Source: an uncultured Atopobiaceae bacterium
GTDB lineage: Bacteria > Actinomycetota > Coriobacteriia > Coriobacteriales > Atopobiaceae
Length of the DNA: 64,000 nucleotides
Assembly (NCBI GenBank): GCA_947625405.1
Contig: CANQOF010000003.1
Coordinates: forward strand, 62,001 to 126,000
Direction: 5' to 3'
The notes beneath the pieces are model-generated. The model did no database searches and was not told the DNA's origin. It saw nothing but the letters and a program-made list of their open reading frames with translations. Of this stretch, positions 26,895-35,023 are shown in pieces (within the stretch, counting starts at the first letter, position 1; each line of letters begins with the position of its first letter). The translations under genes were made by a program, and so were the position numbers.

Positions 26895-29800
26895 GTGAAA
26901 CGCATGAAGAAAGCGCTTCTCGCGATCTGCGCCGCCGCGTTCGCGGGAGCCCTCGGCTTCACCGCCCTCGAAGCCCCCACCCCCGCCGAAGCGGAAACGG
27001 GGCCAGATTCGGGCGTTACGTCCGTTTCGGCCGAAGAGAATTCCGCAAGCGCGTTAGCTTGGGCGGATGCGAGCGTGACGAGCATCGACTACGGGACGCT
27101 CACCTATGGCACGGCCCAAGAGGTCTCCGCTGACGTGACGTTTTCCTTGTCCGAGTCGTGCACTGAGGCCATCACGTTCAACAAAACGGGGGCTCCGCGC
27201 TATGGTTTGGAGGGCTATCCCGAACGTGTCGAACTCAGCCCGAGCCATCGGAGCGCGACCTATACCATCAAGTTCGCGTATAACGGGAGCAATCCCGGCG
27301 TAGGGTCGTATACCGATTACGTTCAGTACATGTGCACCGACCGCGGTGTTCGCAATATAGAAGTCAAGTTCAAGGTCCAGTCAGGCGATGCCATCAAGAT
27401 CGCGAGCATCGACGAGGTCGTGAAGCAGTGGGGCGAAACGGTTTCGCCGAACAACGTGACCGTGCGTGATGACTCGGGCAACAAGTACACGCTTGCGGAT
27501 TTCGGCCTCACCTCAAACGGCCTCGGCCCAAATGTGAACGTGAGCACGTCAACGTATGCCGTCAAGGAGTCTGGGGCAACGGGCAACCTGAGCTTCGAGG
27601 GAAGCGTGTCCGATCTCCCGCAGCTCAAGGTAACCGTGACCAAGCAAGCGCCTTCGCTCGCGGATTCGGCGCAGGCGGAGCGTGAAATCGAATCCGGCCA
27701 GCCCATCTCCGCAGCTGGCATCAAGGTCACGGTGCGTGACCGGTTTACCCGCCAGCCGATTGAAGGCACTGCGAAGTGGGATCAGGAAAACACCGCGCCG
27801 AAGGTTACGGGCTTCGCCTCGACGAACCGTTACCCCTACACGTTCAGGCCCACGGACCAAGATCACTACGAGGATGTGCACGGGTACGCCTACATCACCA
27901 TTAACCCGCAGAAGCACGCGCAGTCCGACCCCGGCATCACCATCACGGCTCCGAACGTGACCTACGATGGCGAGACGCACCCTGCGAAGGTCTCCCTCCG
28001 CTACGGGAACGGGGCTGTCTCCATCACGTACAACGGTTTGAAGGACAAGCCGAAGGATGCGGGCACGTACCTCGTACGCGTGGAAGTGGCTGAGGACACT
28101 TCGGCCAGCGTCGCCGCGGGTAGCAAGGAGACGACCTTCACCATCAGCCAAAAGGAGGCAACGTTCTCCGTCCCCCAGGCTCAAAAGTTCTATGGCCAAG
28201 AGTTCCCGTTCTCCTCTAGCTATCAGGTCGTGTCTGGCGTCGTTGACGGCAAGGCCGTCTACGCCCAAAACATCAATAGCGAAGGCGCCAAATCGGATGC
28301 CGATGTGAGCTCAGGCGGCTACGCGATCGATGCGACCTCGAGCGACTCGAACTACAAGGTGGTGTGCCTCAATAGGCTCGTGGTGAAGCCCGCCACTCCT
28401 AGCCTCAAGAACCTCTCCGCGGGATCTGCGAGCACGGACATGAAGCTTAGGGACCTCACCATCACGGGCGATGCGACCAACCCGTTCACGGGCGCGACCA
28501 TCGAAGGCGACTTCGAATGGATCTCCCCGGATACGCAAGTGCAATCCGGGCAGCATTCCTATTCCGCCAAGTTCGTGCCCAAGGGCGCGGACCAGTCGCG
28601 CTACGTCGAGGCTTCGGTCAACGTGAGCATCAACGGCTCCACGAAGCCCGTGGTAAACCTCACCGTGGACCAGCAAAGCACGAATCAGGTCTACGACGGC
28701 TCCGAGAAGAAGATCACGGCGAGGTCGGAGACCTCGGGAGCCACCGTGAAGATCGAGTACCAAGTGAATGGAAGTTGGTCGACGACGGGCCCCACCAACG
28801 CGGGGAGCTATTCCTATCGCGTGACCGCTTCCTCGTCTGACCCGAATCTCGCGGAAAACAGGCATGAGGGCACCCTCATCATTGAAAAGGCTCCCGTGAC
28901 GGGCGGGGTCACGGTCACGGGTAGCGGCACTACGCTTGCTGGCTACACGCTGCACGGAGATTTCGTCGGCATCGGGCAGACGGTTCATGGGAGCCTGGAC
29001 TGGGTCGACAGTCGCTCGACCGAGGTCAAGGAGGGCGTTGCCTACGCTTGGAAGTTCACGCCGAGCAACCAGAACTTCAAGGAGTTCACGGGCGAACATG
29101 TCGTGAAGCCGAAGTCGGATGCGGAGCACGTCGACTACACCAAGCTCGGGAAACTTGCGGAGGAAGCGCAAGCGCTTCGCAAGCAGACGACGATTTCCGC
29201 GGACGGAAGCGATGTGCCCACCAACAAGCAGTGGGTGACGCAGGAGGTGGAAAACACCCTGCTCGCAGCCATCGAGCATGCGAACAACCATCTCAGCTCC
29301 GCGACCCAGCAGCAGGTGGATCACGCCTACGATGAGCTCCTGAAGGCCATCAATTCCTATAAGGCATCGATGAGCTGGGGCACGCAGAAGAGCAGCGGTG
29401 GCGGTGGCGGCGGTGGCGGCACGACCGTGCCCCCCACACCCCAGAAAAAGCAATCCACCATCAAGCTGAGTGAGAGCACCATCAGCGTGCGCCCGGGCGA
29501 AGACCCCAAGATCGTGACGGTGTCCGGCGAGGGCGATGGCCAGATCTTCGCCATCGGGGATAACGACAAGATCGCGTTCGTCGACATGCGCGGCTCGACG
29601 CTCCACGTGACGGGACTTCGACAGGGCACGTGCGAGGTGCGCGTCGTGCGCTCGGCTACGGAGAACTACGCCGAGGCCTCGGCGGTCCTCGTGGTGAACG
29701 TGGGCGAGCCGCTGCCTGGCTTTGACCCCGACGCGGTCAATCCCGAGCCCGAGATCGACGGCAGGAGCACGTATCGCCTCTACAACCCCTTTAGCGGGGC

Positions 29801-30164
29801 GCACCTCTTCACGAAGGACCCGAACGAGGTCGAGGGCCTCAGGGCGCTGGGCTGGACGTTCGAAGGCAGCCACGCGATGCCCGATCATTCGAGCACCCCG
29901 GTCTATCGCCTCTATAACCCGTGGTCGTACGACCACCACTACACAACCAATCCAGACGAGTACGCGACATGTGTGGAGAATGGCTGGTCGGGCGAGGGGA
30001 TCATCTTTTATTCGGATGACGACAAGGCCGTGCCCGTGTACCGCCTATTCAATCCCTACGTGACCGAGGGCACGCACCACTACACCGAAGACGAGGACGA
30101 GTTCAAGACGCTCCTCGCGGCTGGTTGGGAGGACGAGGGAATCGGCTGGCACTACATGAGCTAG
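26895..30164 (+). CDS. Secreted Ig-like repeat protein with C-terminal RLYN repeat domain
   Basis: A 1089-residue exported protein without a protease domain. The GTG at 26895 is chosen because GAGAGGAG precedes it and a signal peptide starts there (VKRMKKALLAICAAAFAGAL, cut after AEA near residue 34). The middle holds MBG-type/Ig-like repeats with YDG(S/E) starts, a helical FIVAR-like segment (about 745-825), a run of nine Gly near residue 835, and another Ig-like domain. Three RLYN-type repeats (about 959-1089) close it, as in the two subtilases just upstream. It lacks the FCQKC domain and LPXTG. A surface adhesin or a partner/substrate of the proteases is possible; function is not shown. 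Confidence 0.85.
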   Translation: MKRMKKALLAICAAAFAGALGFTALEAPTPAEAETGPDSGVTSVSAEENSASALAWADASVTSIDYGTLTYGTAQEVSADVTFSLSESCTEAITFNKTGAPRYGLEGYPERVELSPSHRSATYTIKFAYNGSNPGVGSYTDYVQYMCTDRGVRNIEVKFKVQSGDAIKIASIDEVVKQWGETVSPNNVTVRDDSGNKYTLADFGLTSNGLGPNVNVSTSTYAVKESGATGNLSFEGSVSDLPQLKVTVTKQAPSLADSAQAEREIESGQPISAAGIKVTVRDRFTRQPIEGTAKWDQENTAPKVTGFASTNRYPYTFRPTDQDHYEDVHGYAYITINPQKHAQSDPGITITAPNVTYDGETHPAKVSLRYGNGAVSITYNGLKDKPKDAGTYLVRVEVAEDTSASVAAGSKETTFTISQKEATFSVPQAQKFYGQEFPFSSSYQVVSGVVDGKAVYAQNINSEGAKSDADVSSGGYAIDATSSDSNYKVVCLNRLVVKPATPSLKNLSAGSASTDMKLRDLTITGDATNPFTGATIEGDFEWISPDTQVQSGQHSYSAKFVPKGADQSRYVEASVNVSINGSTKPVVNLTVDQQSTNQVYDGSEKKITARSETSGATVKIEYQVNGSWSTTGPTNAGSYSYRVTASSSDPNLAENRHEGTLIIEKAPVTGGVTVTGSGTTLAGYTLHGDFVGIGQTVHGSLDWVDSRSTEVKEGVAYAWKFTPSNQNFKEFTGEHVVKPKSDAEHVDYTKLGKLAEEAQALRKQTTISADGSDVPTNKQWVTQEVENTLLAAIEHANNHLSSATQQQVDHAYDELLKAINSYKASMSWGTQKSSGGGGGGGGTTVPPTPQKKQSTIKLSESTISVRPGEDPKIVTVSGEGDGQIFAIGDNDKIAFVDMRGSTLHVTGLRQGTCEVRVVRSATENYAEASAVLVVNVGEPLPGFDPDAVNPEPEIDGRSTYRLYNPFSGAHLFTKDPNEVEGLRALGWTFEGSHAMPDHSSTPVYRLYNPWSYDHHYTTNPDEYATCVENGWSGEGIIFYSDDDKAVPVYRLFNPYVTEGTHHYTEDEDEFKTLLAAGWEDEGIGWHYMS

Positions 30165-30195
30165 CCCTCCCACGCTGGCTCCATTGCGTAAACCC

Positions 30196-30228
30196 GGCCC
30201 CCGCGGCGGCATGTGCCCTGCGGGGGTC
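30196..30228 (+). terminator. Hairpin after the surface-protein island
   Basis: CCCCCGC (30198-30204) pairs with GCGGGGG (30220-30226), 32 bp after the stop of the third surface protein. No clear T run follows. Confidence 0.5.
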
Positions 30229-30280
30229 GTGCGTGGTGCGCTACCCTCGAGGGAAGCGCGACGGGAGTGAAGGAGCGGTA

Positions 30281-30763
30281 ATGGCTGAGCAGGGAGCGGT
30301 GAGCGCGCGGCTGGACGGGCTTGCAACCACCCTCATCGGCGAGGCGCTCGACGCGCTCGCGGAGACGGGCGAGCTCGGCGTGGTCGCGAGCGTCGTGGAC
30401 GCCGCCGATGAGCGGCTCACCTTCGGTTCCGCGGACGCGCCGGTGGACGAGGGCCTCGAATGGGCGCGGAGCTGGGTGGAGGGCCTCGCCGCGGGCACCC
30501 TCGACCGCGAGGCGCTCAGAGAGCCCGTGGCGTGGGCGATCTGCTATCTCGGCGCCGTCGCCGCGAGCGAGGTGGCCGAGGACGCGCCCGACGCCGCGCC
30601 GGCGCTTTCCCCGGGCTACCACGACGCGCTCATCTGCGAGTTCGGCGAAAAGGGCGCGCCCGCCGCCTGGAGCTCCTACCAGCTCGTCTCTGGCCTCGGC
30701 AAGGGCGACGACTTCGCCTTTACCGATCCTCTTCCCGCGGGCGAGGTCGAACCGCTCATCTAG
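30281..30763 (+). CDS. Hypothetical acidic protein
   Basis: A 160-residue acidic, Ala-rich, soluble protein that I do not recognise. The ATG at 30281 follows GAAGGAG at good spacing, so the gene is real. The sequence is mostly predicted helix, with no signal peptide, membrane segment or cysteine motif. It lies between the surface-protein island and typA, with an 87-bp gap to typA, and may be a separate unit. No function is assigned. Confidence 0.65.
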   Translation: MAEQGAVSARLDGLATTLIGEALDALAETGELGVVASVVDAADERLTFGSADAPVDEGLEWARSWVEGLAAGTLDREALREPVAWAICYLGAVAASEVAEDAPDAAPALSPGYHDALICEFGEKGAPAAWSSYQLVSGLGKGDDFAFTDPLPAGEVEPLI

Positions 30764-30850
30764 CTCGGCATTCACCACTATTCCATGCGCGAGCCGGCGC
30801 GTGGCCATTCGTTGCCCTACCATTCCCGAGGACAAAACGAGGGAGGCATC

Positions 30851-32713
30851 GTGCTTCAGGAGCAGCTTAGAAACGTCGCCATCATCGCGCATGTGGATCA
30901 CGGCAAGACCACGCTCGTGGACCAGCTGCTCCGCGCGACCGGCGCCTATCGCGAAAACCAGCAGGTGACGGAGCGCGTGCTCGATTCGAACGACCAGGAG
31001 CGCGAGCGCGGCATCACGATCCTCGCGAAGAACATCTCCATCACCTACGACGGCGTGAAGATCAACGTCATCGACACGCCGGGCCACGCCGACTTCGGCG
31101 GCGAGGTGGAGCGCGTGCTCAAGATGGCGGATTCGGCGCTGCTTCTCGTGGACGCCTACGAGGGCCCCATGCCGCAGACGCGCTTCGTGCTGCGCCACGC
31201 CATCGACGCGGGGCTCCAGGTGCTCCTCGTGGTAAACAAGATCGATCGCGACGGGGCAGATCCCGATCGCGCGGTGAACTCGTCGCTCGACCTCATGATG
31301 GACCTCGGCGCGAGCGACGAGCAGCTGGAATTCGCCCTCGAGCACGTGGTCTACACCTCGGCCGCGCGCGGCTACGCGCGTCTCGAGCCCGACGACGGCA
31401 ACATGGACATGCTGCCGCTCCTCGACACCATCATCGAGTGGCTGCCCGCCCCCGACGCCGACCCCGCGGCGCCGCTCGCGATGCAGGTGATGACGGTGGA
31501 CCACTCGAGCTACGTGGGCAGGATCGGCATCGGCCGCGTGTTTTCCGGCACCGTGCACGCGGGCGAGGGCGTGCTCGTGCTCAAAAACGACGGCGCGCGC
31601 GAGAGCGCCACCGTGAAGCAGCTCTCCACCTTCGACTACCTCGGCCGAAGGGACGCAAGCGAGGTGGAGGCGGGCGACATCTGCGCCGTCGTGGGCATCG
31701 ACGGCGTCGACATCGGCGACGTGCTCACGAGCCCCGAGGCCCCTCAGGAGCTCGCCCCCATTCGCATCGACCCTCCCACCATGGCGGTGATCTTCGAAGC
31801 CTCCACCTCGCCGCTCGTGGGGCGCGAGGGCTCGATCGTCGGCGGCCGCCAGCTCCGCGATCGACTCCTCCGCGAGGCGGAGAACAACGTGACGATGGAG
31901 ATCAGCGAGGTGGACGGCGAGGTCGCGGGCGGTGGCGTCGGCGGCATCGAGGTGAAGGGGCGCGGCATCCTCCATCTCTCCGTGCTCATGGAAACGCTTC
32001 GCCGCGAGGGCTTCGAGTTCCAGGTGGCCCGCCCGCGCGTGCTCTTCGCGAAGGGCGAGCACGGCGAGCGCCTCGAGCCGATCGAGCAGGCCGTCATCGA
32101 GTGCCCCGACGACGTCTCGGGCAAGATGATCGAGATCCTTGGCGGCGCGGGCGGCCAGCTCGTCTCCATGGCGTCGAACGGCACCACGTGCCACCTCGAG
32201 TTTTCCATTCCCACCCGCGGCATCCTCGGCCTCAAGAACCGCATCTTGAACGCGAGTCACGGCGAGGGCGTCTTCTACCACACGTTCCTCGAGTACGGCC
32301 CCTACGCAGGCGAGTTCGAGAAGCGCGCGAACGGCGCGATGATCTCGATGGCCACGGAGAAGGCGGTGGCCTACGCGCTCGGCACGCTCCAGGAACGCGG
32401 CCAGCTCTTCGTGGGCCCCGGCGATGAGTGCTACGAGGGCATGATCGTGGGCGAGCGCTCGCGCGCGGGCGATATGACCGTGAACGTCGCGCGCACGAAG
32501 AACCTCGGCAACCAGCGCTCCTCCACCGCCGATATCGCCGTCCAGCTCACCCCTCCGCGCACGTTCACGCTGGAAGAGGCCCTCGAATACATCGCCGACG
32601 ACGAGCTCGTGGAGATCACCCCCGAGAGCATCCGCCTCCGCAAGCGCATCCTCGACACCAACGAGCGCAAGAAGGACAACGTACGCAGGGGCCGGGTCGC
32701 GAAGCTGGCTTGA
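30851..32713 (+). CDS. typA: Translational GTPase TypA/BipA
   Basis: A 620-residue ribosome-associated GTPase of the EF-G/LepA class that helps 50S assembly and growth under stress. The G motifs are AHVDHGKTT (G1), RGITI (G2), DTPGHADF (G3), NKIDR (G4) and TSAA (G5). The TypA-specific C-terminal part (RGILGLKNRILNASHGEGV) is intact. GTG 30851 is chosen because AGGGAGG precedes it and translation from there begins just before the G1 motif; the longer open frame upstream has no family similarity. Length is normal. Confidence 0.95.
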   Translation: MLQEQLRNVAIIAHVDHGKTTLVDQLLRATGAYRENQQVTERVLDSNDQERERGITILAKNISITYDGVKINVIDTPGHADFGGEVERVLKMADSALLLVDAYEGPMPQTRFVLRHAIDAGLQVLLVVNKIDRDGADPDRAVNSSLDLMMDLGASDEQLEFALEHVVYTSAARGYARLEPDDGNMDMLPLLDTIIEWLPAPDADPAAPLAMQVMTVDHSSYVGRIGIGRVFSGTVHAGEGVLVLKNDGARESATVKQLSTFDYLGRRDASEVEAGDICAVVGIDGVDIGDVLTSPEAPQELAPIRIDPPTMAVIFEASTSPLVGREGSIVGGRQLRDRLLREAENNVTMEISEVDGEVAGGGVGGIEVKGRGILHLSVLMETLRREGFEFQVARPRVLFAKGEHGERLEPIEQAVIECPDDVSGKMIEILGGAGGQLVSMASNGTTCHLEFSIPTRGILGLKNRILNASHGEGVFYHTFLEYGPYAGEFEKRANGAMISMATEKAVAYALGTLQERGQLFVGPGDECYEGMIVGERSRAGDMTVNVARTKNLGNQRSSTADIAVQLTPPRTFTLEEALEYIADDELVEITPESIRLRKRILDTNERKKDNVRRGRVAKLA

Positions 32714-32840
32714 CGCTGCCTACAAACTTCCCACCTCTGACGTAAGACGGAAGAACCGTCCCCGATGTCTTGCCTCAAGGATTCGTGAACGGTTTTTGGC
32801 TGAAACAGCGCCCAGCCTCGCGGCTGGGATTCTGTAGCGG
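32714..32840. other. Gene-free segment after typA with small dyads
   Basis: Contains GACGG-AAGAA-CCGTC within AAGAC...GTCTT (about 32744-32772), and the hairpin CCCAGCC-TCGC-GGCTGGG at 32811-32828. The AGAACCGTCCCC core resembles REP-like repeats I recall from other Gram-positives. No gene is seen. Confidence 0.4.
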
Positions 32841-32976
32841 GCGGAGGAGGGTGGATTCGACGCATAAAACGCTTCGCGATTTTTGCCGGGCTTCGCGGCC
32901 CTCGGCGCGCTCCGCCCCGAAAAGAGCCACAAGGGCTCTTTTTGCCCTCTCGGGTTCGAATCCCCCCCTCCTCTGC
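32841..32976. repeat. Element bounded by inverted tRNA-Ser-3'-end-like sequences
   Basis: The left end GCGGAGGAGGGTGGATTCGA (32841-32860) and the right end TCGAATC...CTCCTCTGC (32956-32976) are imperfect inverted repeats. Both resemble the T-arm and acceptor end of the neighbouring tRNA-Ser. The 95-bp centre is GC-rich and includes a terminator-like hairpin. No ORF. It may be a tRNA-derived repeat unit. Confidence 0.65.
32920..32943. terminator. Terminator hairpin inside the tRNA-like repeat element
   Basis: AAAAGAGCC-ACAAG-GGCTCTTTTT has a 9-bp stem with A and T tracts on both sides, so it can act in both directions. It would stop typA transcription on the plus strand. Confidence 0.75.
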
Positions 32977-33054
32977 GAGAAACAAAAAGCCGGCCAAAAG
33001 GCCGGCGTTTTGTTTCTGGCGGAGGAGGGGGGATTCGAACCCCCGTGACGCGAA
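32950..33054 (-). repeat. Fold-back: terminator flanked by inverted copy of the tRNA-Ser(CGA) 3' end
   Basis: In transcription order, tRNA-Ser(CGA) ends at 33017. A terminator hairpin follows (GCCGGCC-TTTT-GGCCGGC, about 32988-33006, with AGAAAC/GTTTCT flanks). Then comes an imperfect inverted copy of the tRNA's own T-arm and acceptor end (32951-32976, a few mismatches and one extra base). The copy ends at the T-stem and runs into GAGAGGGCAA, as after tRNA-Ala. Confidence 0.8.
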
Positions 33055-33107
33055 AGGCGCCAAACGGTTTTCGAGACCGCCGCATTCAACCGCTCTGCCA
33101 CCCCTCC
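33017..33107 (-). tRNA. tRNA-Ser (CGA)
   Basis: The acceptor GGAGGGG pairs with CTCCTCC (one G-T), the discriminator is G and CCA is encoded. The anticodon loop CTCGAAA gives CGA. A long serine-type variable arm (TTTGGCGCCTTTCGCGTCA region) and the TTCGAAT T-loop are present. It lies downstream of tRNA-Ser(GGA) on the same strand. Confidence 0.95.
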
Positions 33108-33120
33108 GTTGAGGTAGCAC

Positions 33121-33146
33121 GCGGCGCCCCCGCGCGGAGGCGCCGC
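33121..33146 (-). terminator. Hairpin between the two tRNA-Ser genes
   Basis: GCGGCGCC pairs with GGCGCCGC around a 10-nt loop. No T run follows, so it may be a processing site or weak terminator rather than a full stop. Confidence 0.5.
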
Positions 33147-33155
33147 GATGTTGGC

Positions 33156-33246
33156 TGGCGGAGAGTCAGGGATTTGAACCCTGGAGACGCTTGAGGCGCC
33201 TACACGATTTCCAGTCGTGCTCCTTCGACCACTCGGACAACTCTCC
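33156..33246 (-). tRNA. tRNA-Ser (GGA)
   Basis: The acceptor GGAGAGT pairs with the 3' strand, and encoded CCA follows a G discriminator. The anticodon stem-loop GACTGGAAATC gives anticodon GGA. A long variable arm and TTCAAAT T-loop are present. This is the promoter-proximal one of two minus-strand tRNA-Ser genes. Confidence 0.95.
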
Positions 33247-33317
33247 CTAAGCGCTGAAAGAGTATAGCCTACTCTCAGCTGAACGATCCCAAATCCACAT
33301 CAAGCATGGGAGACGTC

Positions 33318-34280
33318 ATGGAGGAGCTGCTCAAGCACATATTCACCACGATGGAGCCCACCAACACCGACCTCGTCATGCCGGCGTGGCTCGACATCGC
33401 CGCCATCCTCGTCGGCGCTGCGTTCGGTTCGCTCTCGGCGAAGGAGCACAAGCTCGACCTCCTGGGCTCGGTGGCGATGGGCATCATGTGCGGCCTCGGC
33501 GGCGGCCTCATCCGCGACATGATCCTCCAGCGAGGCGGGGTCTACATGATCTCCTCGCCCATCGCCATCCCGCTCTGCTTGATCGCGACGCTCATCGTGT
33601 TCTTCTTCAGCGGGTTCGTGATGAAGCTCGAGAGGTTCCTGCCCTGGGTGGACATCCTCTCGGTGGTGCTCTTCGCGGCGTCGGGCACCGAGAAGGCCGT
33701 GCTCTACTCGCTCTCCATCTTCGCGAGCGTGATGCTCGGCACGATGACGGCCGTGGGCGGAGGAATGCTCCGCGATATGGTGCTCGGCGAGGTGCCGAAG
33801 ATCTTTCGACGCGGGAACTTCTACGCGCTCTGCGCGGTGGCGGGGTCGTTTGCCTACTACGTGTGCGTGCACGCGGGCATGGTGAAGGAAACGGCGTGCT
33901 TCATCTGCGTGGTGATCGGCATGGGGCTCTGGTGGCTCTCGAAGAAGTACGACTGGCTCTCGCCGCAGGCGGTGGATCTCTCGCCCATCGTGGTGAAGCC
34001 GGTGAAGCGCATCGTGGAGGCGACGCCTGTGGTGAGGAACGTGGCGAGCGCGGTGGCGAGCGTCGGGCGCGGGATGGAGGCCGCGGGAGCCGACGTGGAG
34101 AGGGGCGCCGAGGACGTGGGGCATGGCGTCGCGCATGGCGCCGAGGACGTGGGCCACGCGGCCGAGGACGTGGGCCACGCGGTGGCGAGCGTCGGGCGCG
34201 ACGTGGCCGAGGGCGTCGCCGCGCGCGACCCCGGCGTCAAGTCGCCCGCGGAAGGCTCCGAGGACGAGGACTCGCGCTAG
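33318..34280 (+). CDS. TRIC-type cation channel / UPF0126 (YicG-like) membrane protein
   Basis: A 320-residue inner-membrane protein. It has the duplicated three-helix unit of the bacterial TRIC/UPF0126 family, with GGGLIRDM in the first half and GGGMLRDMVLGEVP in the second. The family forms trimeric potassium-permeable channels; some members have been linked to amino-acid transport. ATG 33318 is preferred over the in-frame ATG at 33306, because GGGAG lies five bases before it. The membrane part ends near residue 215. A 100-residue tail with repeated AEDVGHA-like units (amphipathic helix) is not part of the family. Confidence 0.85.
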   Translation: MEELLKHIFTTMEPTNTDLVMPAWLDIAAILVGAAFGSLSAKEHKLDLLGSVAMGIMCGLGGGLIRDMILQRGGVYMISSPIAIPLCLIATLIVFFFSGFVMKLERFLPWVDILSVVLFAASGTEKAVLYSLSIFASVMLGTMTAVGGGMLRDMVLGEVPKIFRRGNFYALCAVAGSFAYYVCVHAGMVKETACFICVVIGMGLWWLSKKYDWLSPQAVDLSPIVVKPVKRIVEATPVVRNVASAVASVGRGMEAAGADVERGAEDVGHGVAHGAEDVGHAAEDVGHAVASVGRDVAEGVAARDPGVKSPAEGSEDEDSR

Positions 34281-34313
34281 AGTGGATCTGCCCGTTCTCG
34301 AGGGGAGATCTCC

Positions 34314-34841
34314 ATGTGCGAACACGCCCATCATCATCTGAACAACCAAAACGTGAACGACATGTGCTTCGTGTGCGGCACGGACAACGTGGCCGGGCTC
34401 AAGGCGCAGTTCGTGGAAGATCACGAGAAGCACGAGCTCACGTGCGTCTTCGAGGGGCGCGACGAGCACCAGTCCTACCAAGGCAGGCTCCACGGCGGCA
34501 TCGCCTCCGCCGTGATCGACGAGACGGTGGGGCGCGCGTACCTCGTGGACCATCCAGGCCTTTGGGGCGTGACGGTGAAGCTCGAGACCCGCTACCACAA
34601 GCCGACGCCGCTCGGCGAGCCGCTCTATTGCCGCGCGCACATCACGCGCGAGACGCGACGCCTCTTCGAGGGCGAGGGCAGGATCGAGACGGCCGACGGC
34701 ACGGTGTGCGTGACGGGCAAGGCCACCTACTTCCTCGCTCCCGTGGAGAAGATCATCAACGAGATGGGCGGCGAGGGCGGCTACGTGTGGGAGCCCGACC
34801 CGCGCGAGATCCCGGAGGCGCTCGAGGAGCTCGAGGCGTAG
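34314..34841 (+). CDS. PaaI-family hotdog thioesterase
   Basis: A 175-residue cytoplasmic protein with the hotdog thioesterase core. LHGGIASAVIDETVGRA carries the usual HGG and the catalytic-helix Asp/Glu, and the following strands (GVTVKLETRYHKPTPLGEPL) match the PaaI/4HBT group. It probably hydrolyses acyl-CoA; the substrate is unknown. The N-terminus has a His-rich start and two Cys (MCFVCG), which may bind metal. The last 35 residues are an acidic tail. AGGGGAGAT precedes the ATG. Confidence 0.85.
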   Translation: MCEHAHHHLNNQNVNDMCFVCGTDNVAGLKAQFVEDHEKHELTCVFEGRDEHQSYQGRLHGGIASAVIDETVGRAYLVDHPGLWGVTVKLETRYHKPTPLGEPLYCRAHITRETRRLFEGEGRIETADGTVCVTGKATYFLAPVEKIINEMGGEGGYVWEPDPREIPEALEELEA

Positions 34842-34944
34842 GGGAGAGCCCCGAGCGGAGAGCGGCTCAGGTGGGCGAGCGTGCGGGGCACTTCGCCCGC
34901 TCGGCGTGGAGCGGGTGAGAAGAATCGCGTGGCGAGATAGAGCG

Positions 34945-34981
34945 CGTTTCCCGCGGGGGATAAACCCCCGCATGGGAAACG
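34945..34981. terminator. Strong hairpin downstream of the thioesterase gene
   Basis: CGTTTCCC and GCGGGGG pair with CCCCCGC and GGGAAACG around an ATAAA loop, giving a 15-bp stem with a 2-nt bulge. No T run follows. It lies 43 bp before the next start and could cap or protect the downstream mRNA. Confidence 0.6.
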
Positions 34982-35023
34982 ACGCGTGCCCGCGCTGCGG
35001 GCCGCCAAGCGAAAGGAACCACC

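Noticed and set aside
32841-32976. A broken tRNA gene in the repeat element
   Set aside because: Only the T-arm and acceptor end are recognisable on each side; no D-arm or anticodon arm can be found between them.
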